A program made the translations under genes and the position numbers. This document shows, piece by piece, positions 17,590 through 26,070 of a stretch of 64,000 nucleotides of DNA. The notes under the pieces were generated by a model that saw nothing but the letters and a program-made list of their open reading frames with translations, was not told where the DNA came from and did no database searches. Source of the stretch: Marinococcus luteus_A (GTDB lineage: Bacteria > Bacillota > Bacilli > Bacillales > Marinococcaceae). Each line of letters starts with the position of its first letter. Position 1 is the stretch's first letter. The DNA is taken from contig NZ_JAXRUV010000010.1 in assembly GCF_034497705.1 (NCBI RefSeq), forward strand, positions 28,912 to 92,911, given 5' to 3'.

Positions 17590-18576
17590 TTATCTGGTCG
17601 GTGGAGCCATAAATTCAGGTCCAACCGGGTCTTTTACATGCTTATTTACAATTTCGTTCACGGCTTTCATATCCGTCTGGTCGAGCTGCCAGTTCATAAT
17701 TTCTTCAATGCCTTCCATCTGGTCCGGACGGCGGCCGCCCCATAGGGCTGTACTTGTACCCGGCTGGTCCAGCACCCAGCGGACAGCCAGATGGATCACG
17801 CGCTTGTCGTATTTATTCCACACGTATTGATCGAGTTCATTTACCGCAGCAATGTACTGCGAAAAACGGTCCTCCTGAAACTTCGGATCCCCGTTGCGGA
17901 GATCATCACCTTCAAATGTCGTTTTTTCCGTCATTTTGCCGCTTAACAGCCCGCGGCACAGTGAACCATACAGCAGCGTGGAAACGTCCTGCTTTTCGGC
18001 ATAAGGCAGAATGTCTTCTTCGATGCCCCGTTCGAAAATATTATATGGCGGCTGTATGACATGAACCGGTGCCGTGCTTTGGAACATTTCAATCTGTTCG
18101 ACCGTGAAATTACTGACCGCTATTGCGCGGATTTTCCCCGCATCGAGTATTTCTTTCATGGCTTCTGCCGTTTCGGCCATATCTGCTTTAGGGTCCGGCC
18201 AGTGCACATGATAAATATCGATATGGTCGGTCTGCAGCCGCTGCAGGGAATCATCAATTTCCCGGCGGACCCGGGCAGCCGTACCGTCCCGGAAGGCGCC
18301 TTCCTCGTTCCAGTTTATGCCGCACTTGCTGGACAGTACAACGTTTTGCCGTTTATTATCCTGTTTTAACGCCTTTCCGACAATTTTTTCTGATTCTCCG
18401 AACCCGTAAGCAGGAGCAGTATCCACAAGGGTGATGCCTTTATCAAGTGCTGCATGTATCGTTTCAATCGACTGCTTTTCATCTGTTCCACCCCACTGCG
18501 TGCCGCCAATAGCCCACGTTCCGAGCCCTATCCGTGACGGACGAAGATTCGTGCCGGCAATTGAAGTATGTTCCAT
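17590..18576 (-). CDS. yhdN: Aldo/keto reductase, YhdN (AKR11B) type
   Basis: A 328-residue NADPH-dependent reductase of carbonyl compounds. Its start (EHTSIAGTNLRPSRIGLG), the GDDLRNGDPKFQEDRF stretch and the end VGPEFMAPPTR match what I recall of Bacillus subtilis YhdN (general stress protein 69). The catalytic tetrad is visible: Asp and Tyr in VDTAPAYGFG, Lys in LSSKCG, His in YHVHWPDP. It starts at ATG 18576 after AAAGGAG. The physiological substrate is unknown; detoxification of aldehydes is typical. Confidence 0.92.
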   Translation of the reverse strand: MEHTSIAGTNLRPSRIGLGTWAIGGTQWGGTDEKQSIETIHAALDKGITLVDTAPAYGFGESEKIVGKALKQDNKRQNVVLSSKCGINWNEEGAFRDGTAARVRREIDDSLQRLQTDHIDIYHVHWPDPKADMAETAEAMKEILDAGKIRAIAVSNFTVEQIEMFQSTAPVHVIQPPYNIFERGIEEDILPYAEKQDVSTLLYGSLCRGLLSGKMTEKTTFEGDDLRNGDPKFQEDRFSQYIAAVNELDQYVWNKYDKRVIHLAVRWVLDQPGTSTALWGGRRPDQMEGIEEIMNWQLDQTDMKAVNEIVNKHVKDPVGPEFMAPPTR

Positions 18577-18636
18577 GTTTAAAATCTCCTTTGTATGATA
18601 CGTAGTTGAACATACTTTTCCTCCGATGCCGGCATT

Positions 18637-18987
18637 TTAAACCGTGTCGCTCTTTAATTCCTCTACGATAGATGTCCCCTTCTCACTGCTTTCATCCTGC
18701 CACTGCCACTGTTCGTGCAGGCGGATTCTTCCATCTTCCAGCACTTCCGGGATCGAATAACACCTGCCGCCCCTTATGCTCCAGTCCTCGTTTACGTGAT
18801 TGTAGCGGAATTCCAGCTCGCCATTTGCATACACCTTTCCAATTAGAACACCGGAAACGACTTCGCCTCCAGAATAGCGGGCCCTAAGTACTGATCCCTC
18901 CTGCTCGTAATAAAAAATGGTTTGTCCTGATACCTCTCCCCCTGCACTGTTTTCTATGCCTGTAAACTGTCTGCCGTGATAGTTCAC
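18637..18987 (-). CDS. Small conserved protein often mislabelled N-acetylglutamate synthase
   Basis: A 116-residue soluble, beta-rich protein. Features are MNYHGRQFTGIENSAGGEVS at the start, AYSGGEV-like repeats and GRIRLHEQWQWQ near the end. Similar Bacillus proteins carry the automatic name n-acetylglutamate synthase, but I see no GNAT acetyltransferase or amino-acid kinase motif and would not use that name. It starts at GTG 18987 behind AAGGAGG. It lies 13 bp after a four-TM protein on the same strand and is probably co-transcribed with it. Function unknown. Confidence 0.75.
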   Translation of the reverse strand: MNYHGRQFTGIENSAGGEVSGQTIFYYEQEGSVLRARYSGGEVVSGVLIGKVYANGELEFRYNHVNEDWSIRGGRCYSIPEVLEDGRIRLHEQWQWQDESSEKGTSIVEELKSDTV

Positions 18988-19000
18988 TGCTTTTCCTCCT

Positions 19001-19456
19001 TCACTGCCCGAGTGAACGGGCTAACTGATTTGAAAACATGATGACTGCTAAAAAAAACGGACCGGAGCCTGCCATGATCCAGGCAACGGTCTGTGCCTGC
19101 ACAAACTGGGAAATAAAAAATGACATGGAGGACGCCATCGTCACAACGACGAAAAAGCCGTCGAGCTGATAGGCGTAAATAATCGATACACCGTAAAAAA
19201 TGCCAAGAAAACCGAAAAAAAACGTACCCAGAATTGGATACAGAATATGATACTGATACGGCTCCACGAGTTTAAGAAGCAGCACCCCGACGATTGAACC
19301 AAGGTATGTGCATACTGCTAAAAGAAAAGCCAAATTGGGAAAAAGCTGCACCTCTCCCAGTATAATTGTATAAAATATAAATAACAGCAGGGTCACCGTA
19401 CAGGCGGCTCCACTGCCCTTTAAATACTCTCTCAGCATATCTGTCGATGTCTCCAT
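19001..19456 (-). CDS. Four-TM membrane protein of unknown function
   Basis: A 151-residue protein with four hydrophobic segments (about residues 15-35, 43-65, 72-95, 103-140) and short loops. I do not recognise the family. The start is ATG 19456 (METSTDML) with GAGAGGA just upstream. A longer frame from 19489 begins with a Lys/Arg-rich stretch that includes this binding site and is less likely. It is the first gene of a two-gene unit with 18637-18987 and is divergent from thiT. Confidence 0.7.
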   Translation of the reverse strand: METSTDMLREYLKGSGAACTVTLLLFIFYTIILGEVQLFPNLAFLLAVCTYLGSIVGVLLLKLVEPYQYHILYPILGTFFFGFLGIFYGVSIIYAYQLDGFFVVVTMASSMSFFISQFVQAQTVAWIMAGSGPFFLAVIMFSNQLARSLGQ

Positions 19457-19577
19457 GTAATCCTCTCCCTGTTTCTTCCTTCTTTTCATATTATATCAGA
19501 CAAACCCTTCCCCTTGGCGTTTCTTTCTTTTTCCCATTATGCTAAGATAGTATCGGTAAATTCCAGGGAGGTGTTCA

Positions 19578-20141
19578 TTGTTGGAGAGGGGTAAACGTTT
19601 AGCAATTATGATAGAAACAGCATTCATGGCTGCTCTCTCTTTTATTTTAGGATTTCTTGAATTCGGCGGACCGTGGCTCGCCGGCGGTTCGATTTCTTTT
19701 ATTATGGTTCCTATTTTTCTAATGGCTTTTCGCCGCGGATGGAAAGCGGGACTTGCCACAGGGTTTTTGGCAGGAATGCTCCAGCTTCTGCAGGGAGCAA
19801 CCATCGTCCACCCTGTTCAGCTCGTTCTTGAATACCCGATCGCTTACACGGTGCTCGGATTTGCTGCAATTTTTACGACACATGCTGTCTTCCGGGAGCG
19901 GATTCCTTACCTTTTAATGCTTATCGGCATTGTCTTCGGGGCACTGCTTCGCTATATCGACCATTTTGTCTCAGGCGTTATCTGGTTTGGAAGCTATGCG
20001 CCGGAAGGCACACCTGTTGTAGCGTATTCAGCACTCTACAACGCTTCGTATTTAATTCCGCAAACCATTATTACCGTTATTATTTTATTTGTTATCGCAA
20101 AATACCGTCCGAAATTTTTTGATCAGCCGAAATGGAAATAG
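19578..20141 (+). CDS. thiT: ECF transporter thiamine S-component ThiT
   Basis: A 187-residue, six-TM substrate-binding component of the energy-coupling-factor thiamine importer. It matches YuaJ/ThiT in the GGSISFIMVPIFLMAFRRGWKAG block, VHPVQLVLEYPIA and the C-terminal ALYNASYLIPQ. It works with the shared EcfA/A'/T module, not in this window. The start is TTG 19578 (or 19581), after GGGAGG. The 88-bp upstream gap is too short for a TPP riboswitch, which normally precedes this gene in Bacillus, so control must differ here. Confidence 0.9.
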   Translation: MLERGKRLAIMIETAFMAALSFILGFLEFGGPWLAGGSISFIMVPIFLMAFRRGWKAGLATGFLAGMLQLLQGATIVHPVQLVLEYPIAYTVLGFAAIFTTHAVFRERIPYLLMLIGIVFGALLRYIDHFVSGVIWFGSYAPEGTPVVAYSALYNASYLIPQTIITVIILFVIAKYRPKFFDQPKWK

Positions 20142-20161
20142 CATGTTAATATGAAACATTT

Positions 20162-20189
20162 TAAAGCGGCAGTCGTCCTGCCGCTTTTT
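20162..20189 (+). terminator. Terminator of thiT
   Basis: AAAGCGGCAG-TCGT-CCTGCCGCTTT hairpin followed by TTTC. Confidence 0.88.
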
Positions 20190-20262
20190 CTGTGCTGGTG
20201 ACGTTTCCTTTTACGGTCCCTGGGGAAAAGTTTATTAATAACTTTTGAGGAGGTCGTCAGTC

Positions 20263-21306
20263 ATGCAGCCAATTAATACTGCTATTATCGCTTTTGGTTT
20301 TTCAGGATCCGTGTTTCATACACCTATTATTGAAAAAAGCGATCACTTTAACATTCGTCTCGTTTCATCCTCGAGTGCGGAAAAAGTACATGAACGGCTT
20401 CCGGATGTTGAAGTTACCACTGAAGCAGAGAAAGCCTGCCGGCGGGAGGACATTGATCTTGTGGTCATTACGAGTCCAAACACGACGCATTACCCTCTGG
20501 CTAAAGCTGCAATTGAAAACGGCAAGCATGTTGTTTTGGAAAAACCATTCGTGCCTACATATGAGGAAGCCGTAGAGCTGACAGAGCTCGCTGAAGCAAA
20601 TGATGTCGTTTTAAGCGTATATCACAATCGCCGATGGGACGGTGATTTTTTGACGATTCGTTCCTTGCTGGAAGCAGGGGCGCTTGGCGACGTTCACACC
20701 TTCCAGGGGACGTGGAACGACTATGCCCCGGAGGTGGAGGGGCTCTGGCGTGAGCAGGACCTGCCAGGCTCAGGGAGCTGGTTTGATTTAGGAGCCCATT
20801 TCATTGATCAGGCGCTTGAACTATTCGGTATGCCGGAAACTATTTTCGCTGACCTTGAAATGCAGCGCCCGAAGACGAATAATACCGATTATTTTCATGC
20901 GATTCTTGGATACCCGAACCAGCGGGTTATTTTACAATCCAGCTTTCTTGCTGTCGGAGAAGTTCCGAGGTATATTGTGCATGGAACGAAAGGCAGCTTT
21001 GTAAAATACGGCTTTGATCCCCAGGAGGATATGCTGATTAACGGCAAAACACCCGGAGATCAGGGATGGGCCCTGGAGGACGAGGCTTACTACGGGACGT
21101 ATACTGATGCGTATGGCGGTACTGAAACAATCCCTACGCATCAAGGATCGTACGAATCCTATTACGAAAAGGTTGCCCAGGCCATCCAGGAGGATGGCAA
21201 AAATCCGGTGACTGCCATTGAAGCGAGCAGAGTCATCCGCCTGCTCGAGCTCGCCGAAAAAAGTGATTGGGAAAAACGTGTCATTCCAGTCTCCTTTAAT
21301 GAATAA
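20263..21306 (+). CDS. Gfo/Idh/MocA-family NAD(P)-dependent oxidoreductase, IolW/YvaA-like
   Basis: A 347-residue sugar or polyol dehydrogenase. The N-terminal Rossmann domain has IIAFGFSGSVFHTPII. It is followed by the signatures ITSPNTTHYPLAK and GKHVVLEKPF (catalytic Lys). The C-terminal domain has VYHNRRWDGDFLT and SWFDLGAHFIDQAL (catalytic His). The overall pattern resembles YvaA/IolW scyllo-inositol dehydrogenase and E. coli YdgJ. Substrate remains a guess. The start is ATG 20263 behind TGAGGAGG; an upstream in-frame codon at 20245 overlaps the binding site. No inositol genes lie nearby. Confidence 0.87.
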   Translation: MQPINTAIIAFGFSGSVFHTPIIEKSDHFNIRLVSSSSAEKVHERLPDVEVTTEAEKACRREDIDLVVITSPNTTHYPLAKAAIENGKHVVLEKPFVPTYEEAVELTELAEANDVVLSVYHNRRWDGDFLTIRSLLEAGALGDVHTFQGTWNDYAPEVEGLWREQDLPGSGSWFDLGAHFIDQALELFGMPETIFADLEMQRPKTNNTDYFHAILGYPNQRVILQSSFLAVGEVPRYIVHGTKGSFVKYGFDPQEDMLINGKTPGDQGWALEDEAYYGTYTDAYGGTETIPTHQGSYESYYEKVAQAIQEDGKNPVTAIEASRVIRLLELAEKSDWEKRVIPVSFNE

Positions 21307-21324
21307 TAATGCTTTTCCCGGGGT

Positions 21325-21376
21325 CCCTCCGTGCTTATGGGTTTTTATCACACCTGTGTGCATGGGGGTTTTTTAT
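21325..21376 (+). terminator. Terminator with long loop after the Gfo/Idh/MocA gene
   Basis: Arms CCTCCGTGC and GCATGGGGG pair (with wobbles) across a 25-base loop and are followed by TTTTTTAT. Confidence 0.65.
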
Positions 21377-21412
21377 TTACAGGGATGAAACTGTAGAAGT
21401 ATGTCGCCGGTC

Positions 21413-22018
21413 TCACCACGAATGAATGGAGAAATCCAGATCCTTCTTTAAGTGACTTTTCATCAGTGCTTCTGCCTTGTCCTCCTCGTGATTCCGGATT
21501 GCTTCAAGTATTGCTTCGTGCTCTTCAATCAGACGCGGCCTCTGGTGATACACCACTGTTCTCCGGAACAAAAAAATAACTGACTGCATTCGTTCGATGG
21601 TATCAATTAGTACATCGTTATTGCTCGCGCTGACAATAATATCGTGAAATTCCTTATTCGCTTCCATTATTTCTTCTGTAGTTCCTTGCTTTGCCGTTTC
21701 TACACACCTCTGCAGGCCTTCTATCTGGTTAGGGCCCATGTAACGGGCAGCCTGGCGGACAGCAAAACCTTCGAGCAGCATCCGCACATCAAACGTATTC
21801 ATTAAATCTTTAATAGTTGGGTTAATCACCCGTTTGTCTTTAATTAAGCCTTCCTCTTCAAGCTTGCGCATTGCATCCCGTACAGGCGTCCTGCTGACCC
21901 CAAGTTCGTCTGCCAGTTTTACTTCCGTAAGTTTTTCCCCGCGTTCATATTTTTCCTCAAATATGGCATCCCGAATTTTTTCATATGCCGTATCCGAAGC
22001 AGAGTGCTGTTGCTTCAT
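21413..22018 (-). CDS. GntR-family (FCD/FadR branch) transcriptional regulator
   Basis: A 201-residue repressor. The N-terminal winged helix (ADELGVSRTPVRDAMRKLEEEGLI) is joined to a helical FCD ligand domain. That domain has the metal-type residues of the class in EFHDIIVSASNN and HEAILEAI...MKSHLKKDL. The start ATG 22018 follows AAGGGATG; an ATG at 22057 has a poorer site. It is divergent from the acid-sugar operon and almost certainly controls it. Two palindromes in the shared promoter region fit FadR-branch operators. The ligand is probably an acid sugar or its oxidation product. Confidence 0.88.
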   Translation of the reverse strand: MKQQHSASDTAYEKIRDAIFEEKYERGEKLTEVKLADELGVSRTPVRDAMRKLEEEGLIKDKRVINPTIKDLMNTFDVRMLLEGFAVRQAARYMGPNQIEGLQRCVETAKQGTTEEIMEANKEFHDIIVSASNNDVLIDTIERMQSVIFLFRRTVVYHQRPRLIEEHEAILEAIRNHEEDKAEALMKSHLKKDLDFSIHSW

Positions 22019-22110
22019 CGTGTCGTCATCCCTTCTGCTGCAATAATTTGTTTTCATTTTCTTATTCTCATTATACCTATCTAATAGAAATTAAACCAAC
22101 TAACCATTTA

Positions 22111-22142
22111 ATGTATACAATAAATATAAAATTGTGTACAAT
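22111..22142. promoter_or_regulatory. Pair of GntR-type operator palindromes
   Basis: TGTATACA centred at 22115.5 and ATTGTGTACAAT centred at 22136.5 are 21 bp apart (two helical turns). They lie between the divergent regulator and the acid-sugar operon. Both fit the FadR-branch half-site pattern TNGTNNNACNA. Confidence 0.6.
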
Positions 22143-22216
22143 GATTTTTATTGAAAGCCTTATCAATGTTAATAAAAAACATTTTTCCATTTAACGAACT
22201 GAAGGAGTGGAACCAT

Positions 22217-23110
22217 ATGAATATTGGACAAATTGGTTTAGGCATTATGGGAGGCCCGATGGCTGAAAATCTTCTGAAGGCCGGTTTTGCAGTGAAGGGG
22301 TTTGATATCCATCCTGCGGCCAGAGAGCGGATAACGGAAGCACGAGGTGAGGCTGCCGATTCGGCCGGTGAAGCTGCTGAAGACAGTGATATTGTTATCA
22401 CCATGCTTCCCACCACAGCCATACTCGATGAGGTAATAATGAATGACATTCTGCCGGTCGTGAAAAAAGGAGCCATCGTTATTGATATGAGCTCTGTGTC
22501 CCCCGTGGATTCCAGACGCTGGGCAGAGATGCTTCAGGAAAAAGAAGCAGCCTTTTTGGATGCGCCGGTTAGCGGCGGTGAACCGAAGGCAATAGACGGT
22601 ACGCTTTCCATCATGGCTGGCGGCACCGATCACGCCTTTGCCGCTGCCTATCCAATTCTGCGGGCTGTCGGTACAGACGTCACTCACGTTGGCGAAGTGG
22701 GAGCCGGCTCCACCACGAAGCTAGCCAATCAAATATTAGTAAATGTCACGATGGCAGCTATGTCGGAAGCAGTTCTGCTTGCTTCCAAAGCAGGAGCGGA
22801 CATTGATAAAGTCTATGAAGCTATCCGCAACGGCCTGGCTGGAAGCAGTGTACTCGACGCAAAAATCCCGAAAATTCTTGAACGGGACTTTACTGCAGGC
22901 GGGCGGATAGACATTAATTTAAAGGATCTCTCCAACGTGCTTCAAACCGGTAAATCCCTCGGGGTTCCCCTGCCGCTTGCATCGGATGTGGCTGAAATGT
23001 ATGAATCGATGATTGCGCACGGCAAACAATCCGACGATCACAGCGGCGTGCTACAGCACTATGAAATGCTTGCGAACTATTCGGTGCCAAAAGGAGGAAA
23101 ACACGGGTGA
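22217..23110 (+). CDS. Beta-hydroxyacid dehydrogenase, L-threonate/tartronate-semialdehyde reductase type
   Basis: A 297-residue NAD(P)-dependent dehydrogenase of the 3-hydroxyisobutyrate/GarR/LtnD family. Signatures are the Rossmann motif GLGIMGGPMAENLLKAG, the substrate motif DAPVSGGEPKAIDGTL and GAGSTTKLANQILVN with catalytic Lys. Next to a DUF1537 kinase this points to oxidation of threonate or erythronate to the 2- or 3-oxo form that the kinase then phosphorylates. The start is ATG 22217 with GAAGGAG. The frame is open upstream to 22151 but without a site. Its TGA overlaps the GTG start of the kinase. Confidence 0.88.
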   Translation: MNIGQIGLGIMGGPMAENLLKAGFAVKGFDIHPAARERITEARGEAADSAGEAAEDSDIVITMLPTTAILDEVIMNDILPVVKKGAIVIDMSSVSPVDSRRWAEMLQEKEAAFLDAPVSGGEPKAIDGTLSIMAGGTDHAFAAAYPILRAVGTDVTHVGEVGAGSTTKLANQILVNVTMAAMSEAVLLASKAGADIDKVYEAIRNGLAGSSVLDAKIPKILERDFTAGGRIDINLKDLSNVLQTGKSLGVPLPLASDVAEMYESMIAHGKQSDDHSGVLQHYEMLANYSVPKGGKHG

Positions 23111-24534
23111 CACAGGTAAATAGTTACATTAACTCCCTTCCCCGTTACGATGAAAAGAAAGTGGATGCTTTTTTTACGGAAGCAGCCAAACATATGCCTC
23201 ACAAAATCATCTCCCTCGACGACGATCCAACCGGCGTCCAGACTGTCCACGGCGTACCGGTGTATACAGACTGGGAGGAGTCGACAATCCGGGAGGCCTT
23301 TGAAGACGAGCGGCAGCTCATTTTCATTCTCACAAATTCGCGTTCCTTCTCTGAAGCCGAAACAACGAAGGTCCATACCGACATCGCAGAGCGAATAGCC
23401 CGCGTATCTGAAGAAAAAAATCAGCCGTTTCTGCTGATCAGCCGGGGAGATTCCACCCTGCGGGGTCACTATCCGCTGGAAACAGAGGTTTTAAAAGATA
23501 CACTCGAGTCCCGGACAGGCCAAGCGGTGGAGGGAGAAATTCTTATTCCCTTTTTTGAACAGGGTAACCGGCGAACCGCCTTTGACGTGCACTACATTCA
23601 GCAGGGGGAAACCTTTGTCCCCGTAGCGGAGACAGAGTTTGCCCGCGACCGGATGTTTGGATTTGCTTCGAGCCACTTAGGCGAATATGTAGAAGAAAAA
23701 ACAGGCGGCAGATTTAAGAGGGAAGATGTTATTTCCATCTCTCTCGACGAGCTACGGGCCCTGGACTTCGAAGCGATCGGATCTAAACTCGGACAGGCTG
23801 CTTCCTTTCAAAAGGTTATCGTCAACGCTGTCAGTGAAACAGATGTAAAAGTATTCTGTATTGCTTTGTTCCGGGCCGTAAATAACAGTAAAAACTTTCT
23901 ATTCCGAACAGCGGCGACGTTTACAAAAGAAATTGGCGGTATCACCCGCAAACCTTATTTGGACGCAGGCAGCCTCTTCAAGCATCAAAGTGATCATGGC
24001 GGCCTAATTATTATCGGCTCCCATGTGCAAAAATCGACGGAGCAGCTCGAAGTCCTAAAACAGCTGACCGATATTCAATTCGTTGAATTTTACTGTTCAG
24101 CAGTGATGGGCGAGGAAGCATTTCAAAAGGAAACCCACCGTGTTCAGCAGATCGTCGATAGCTTTATCGAGCAGGGAACTACAGTGTGTGTCTACACTTC
24201 CCGGGAACGTATTGACTTAGGGGAAAATAGAAAAGAAGAAGAGCTCGCGCTATCCGTAAAAATTTCCAATGCCGTCACAAGCTTTGTGAAGAACGCTGCT
24301 TGCCAGCCGGCATTTGTTGTGGCGAAAGGCGGTATTACATCGAGCGATGTCGGCACGAAGGGGTTATTCGTAAAAAAAGCAGAAGTGCTTGGGCAGATTG
24401 CTCCGGGTGTGCCCGTCTGGCAGACAGATGAGAAAAGCCGTTTTCCTGGTATTCCTTATGTAATTTTCCCGGGAAATGTAGGAGAAAGAGAAACATTGCA
24501 GCGCGTCGTACAAACCCTGCAGAAGCATATATAA
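23107..24534 (+). CDS. Four-carbon acid sugar kinase (DUF1537/OtnK-DtnK family)
   Basis: A 475-residue ATP-dependent kinase. The N-terminal substrate domain has SLDDDPTGVQTVHGVPVYTD and LLISRGDSTLRGHYPLE. The C-terminal nucleotide domain (about residue 280 on) has LIIIGSHVQKSTEQL, and AKGGITSSDVGTKGL near the end. Known members phosphorylate 3-oxo-tetronate or D-threonate. The start is GTG 23107, overlapping the upstream stop and preceded by AAGGAGG. With the dehydrogenase it forms a two-gene operon. No OtnC decarboxylase, OtnI isomerase, PdxA2 or transporter accompanies it here, so the later steps must be encoded elsewhere or be different. Confidence 0.9.
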   Translation: MTQVNSYINSLPRYDEKKVDAFFTEAAKHMPHKIISLDDDPTGVQTVHGVPVYTDWEESTIREAFEDERQLIFILTNSRSFSEAETTKVHTDIAERIARVSEEKNQPFLLISRGDSTLRGHYPLETEVLKDTLESRTGQAVEGEILIPFFEQGNRRTAFDVHYIQQGETFVPVAETEFARDRMFGFASSHLGEYVEEKTGGRFKREDVISISLDELRALDFEAIGSKLGQAASFQKVIVNAVSETDVKVFCIALFRAVNNSKNFLFRTAATFTKEIGGITRKPYLDAGSLFKHQSDHGGLIIIGSHVQKSTEQLEVLKQLTDIQFVEFYCSAVMGEEAFQKETHRVQQIVDSFIEQGTTVCVYTSRERIDLGENRKEEELALSVKISNAVTSFVKNAACQPAFVVAKGGITSSDVGTKGLFVKKAEVLGQIAPGVPVWQTDEKSRFPGIPYVIFPGNVGERETLQRVVQTLQKHI

Positions 24535-24540
24535 CAAACA

Positions 24541-24583
24541 GAACCGGCGGGAAATTTGTAATGACCCGCCGGTTCTTCTATTT
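24541..24583. terminator. Bidirectional terminator between acid-sugar and thi operons
   Basis: GAACCGGCGGG / CCCGCCGGTTC hairpin followed by a T-rich stretch, between two convergent genes. Confidence 0.92.
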
Positions 24584-25237
24584 TTTCTGTTTTTCTGCCG
24601 GGCCATTCAAACGGCTGCGAAGCTCTCTTGCAGCATCTTCTGGCGCTTCGGCCAGACTGATCGCGGAGATCAGTGAAACCCCGTCAGCCCCCGCCTCCAC
24701 AATATCAGCGGCGTTGGAGACATCGATGCCGCCGATTCCTACAATCGGAAGAGCAATGCCTTCCGCCCGCAGCCGGCGGATGCCTTCAAGCCCGACCGGT
24801 GCTTTGGCATCTTCCTTAGTATCAGTCGCAAACATCGGACCCACGCCCAGGTAGTCCGCCCCGTCTGCAGCCGCCCGGTGTGCTTCTTCAATAGTGCGCA
24901 CGGATACCCCGATCACCATGCGGGAAGGGCAGCGTTCTTTAACTTTAGAAGCCGGGTCGTCCTCCTGCCCGATATGAATTCCGTCTGCTTCGAGCCGGAT
25001 CGCCATATCCACATCGTCATTAACAATAAACGGAACATGAAAAGCAGCACATTGAGCCTTCATCCTCCGGCCGAGCCGCCACTTTTCCTCTTCAAGCAGC
25101 GCTCCCTGGCCTTTTTCGCGGAACTGGAAGCACGTAATGCCGCCCTGAAGAGCTTTTTGCAGTACCTCTTCCGGGTCTCGTCCTCCCGTATTGTTGCTTC
25201 CCATAATAAAATACAGCTTCAAAATCTCTTTATCCAT
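24578..25237 (-). CDS. thiE: Thiamine-phosphate synthase
   Basis: Joins HMP pyrophosphate and thiazole phosphate to thiamine phosphate. The 219-residue TIM barrel shows the family motifs QFREKG, VNDDVDMAIRLEADGIHIGQED, GVSVRT, YLGVGPMFATDTKEDA and IVGIGGI. The start ATG 25237 follows GGGAGC. It is the third gene of thiD-thiM-thiE, 12 bp after thiM, and ends at the convergent terminator. It is distinct from the divergent paralogue TenI at 42340-42951. Confidence 0.96.
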   Translation of the reverse strand: MDKEILKLYFIMGSNNTGGRDPEEVLQKALQGGITCFQFREKGQGALLEEEKWRLGRRMKAQCAAFHVPFIVNDDVDMAIRLEADGIHIGQEDDPASKVKERCPSRMVIGVSVRTIEEAHRAAADGADYLGVGPMFATDTKEDAKAPVGLEGIRRLRAEGIALPIVGIGGIDVSNAADIVEAGADGVSLISAISLAEAPEDAARELRSRLNGPAEKQKK

Positions 25238-25249
25238 GGTTTCAGCTCC

Positions 25250-26053
25250 CTATGATTCCTGTTTGACGCGGATATAGTGGCGCAGATCCATTTCCTGTGT
25301 TGCATGGAGGGCGTTCAATAATTCAATTTGAAAGGAGCCTGGGCCCTCCCGTGTCGTTAAACTGCCTGCGATTTCCGCTGCCGCCCCGTAATAAGCAAGT
25401 GCAGCCGCTACTGCTCCAGCCGAATACTGGACGGTTAAAAAGGATCCTGCAATTGAACTGAGAAGGCAGCCGGTGCCGGTTACTTTTGTCAGCAGGGTAT
25501 GGCCATTCTGCACGATAAATACTTCACCCTGATGAGCTACTGCGTCTTCTATTCCGGTCACCGCTGCAATTGCTTCAAACTTTCTTGCGGCTTCTTTAGC
25601 AAGCTTCGGATTATCTGCTTCCCCTGAAGCGTCCACACCCTGCACGTTTCCGCTTTCACCTAGCAGCGCGGCCATTTCTCCTGCATTTGCACGGATCAGC
25701 GCCACATCCAGCTCTTCGAGAAGAGCAATTGCCGTTTCTGTCCGATAAGCCGTCGCGCCCGCCCCTACGGGATCCAGCACTACGGGTATACCCTTTTCAT
25801 TAGCTGCTTTACCGGCAAGCCGCATCGCCTTCACCTGTTCGCGGTTCAGCGTACCAATGTTGAGTACAAGTGCATTCGCTGCCTTGGCCATTTCCGCTGC
25901 TTCCTCCGGCGCGTTTGCCATCACCGGGGATGCGCCCATCGACAGCAGTCCATTTGCAGTAAAATTAGTTACTACTGTGTTCGTAATATTATGAATCAGC
26001 GGCCGTGTTTTTCGTACTTCCTCCAGCAGACCTATAACTTCCTTTGCTTTCAT
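25250..26053 (-). CDS. thiM: Hydroxyethylthiazole kinase
   Basis: Phosphorylates salvaged 4-methyl-5-hydroxyethylthiazole with ATP. The 267-residue ribokinase-like protein opens with PLIHNITNTVVTNFTANGLL and has VLDPVGAGATAYRT and the anion-hole VTGTGCLLSSI with catalytic Cys. It lies 17 bp after thiD under the same TPP riboswitch. The operon is therefore aimed at salvage of both thiamine halves. Confidence 0.96.
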   Translation of the reverse strand: MKAKEVIGLLEEVRKTRPLIHNITNTVVTNFTANGLLSMGASPVMANAPEEAAEMAKAANALVLNIGTLNREQVKAMRLAGKAANEKGIPVVLDPVGAGATAYRTETAIALLEELDVALIRANAGEMAALLGESGNVQGVDASGEADNPKLAKEAARKFEAIAAVTGIEDAVAHQGEVFIVQNGHTLLTKVTGTGCLLSSIAGSFLTVQYSAGAVAAALAYYGAAAEIAGSLTTREGPGSFQIELLNALHATQEMDLRHYIRVKQES

Positions 26054-26070
26054 GCCGATCCCTCATTTCT

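Noticed and set aside
18637..18987. N-acetylglutamate synthase label used for similar small proteins
   Set aside because: At 116 residues it lacks acetyltransferase and kinase motifs; the name looks like a propagated error.
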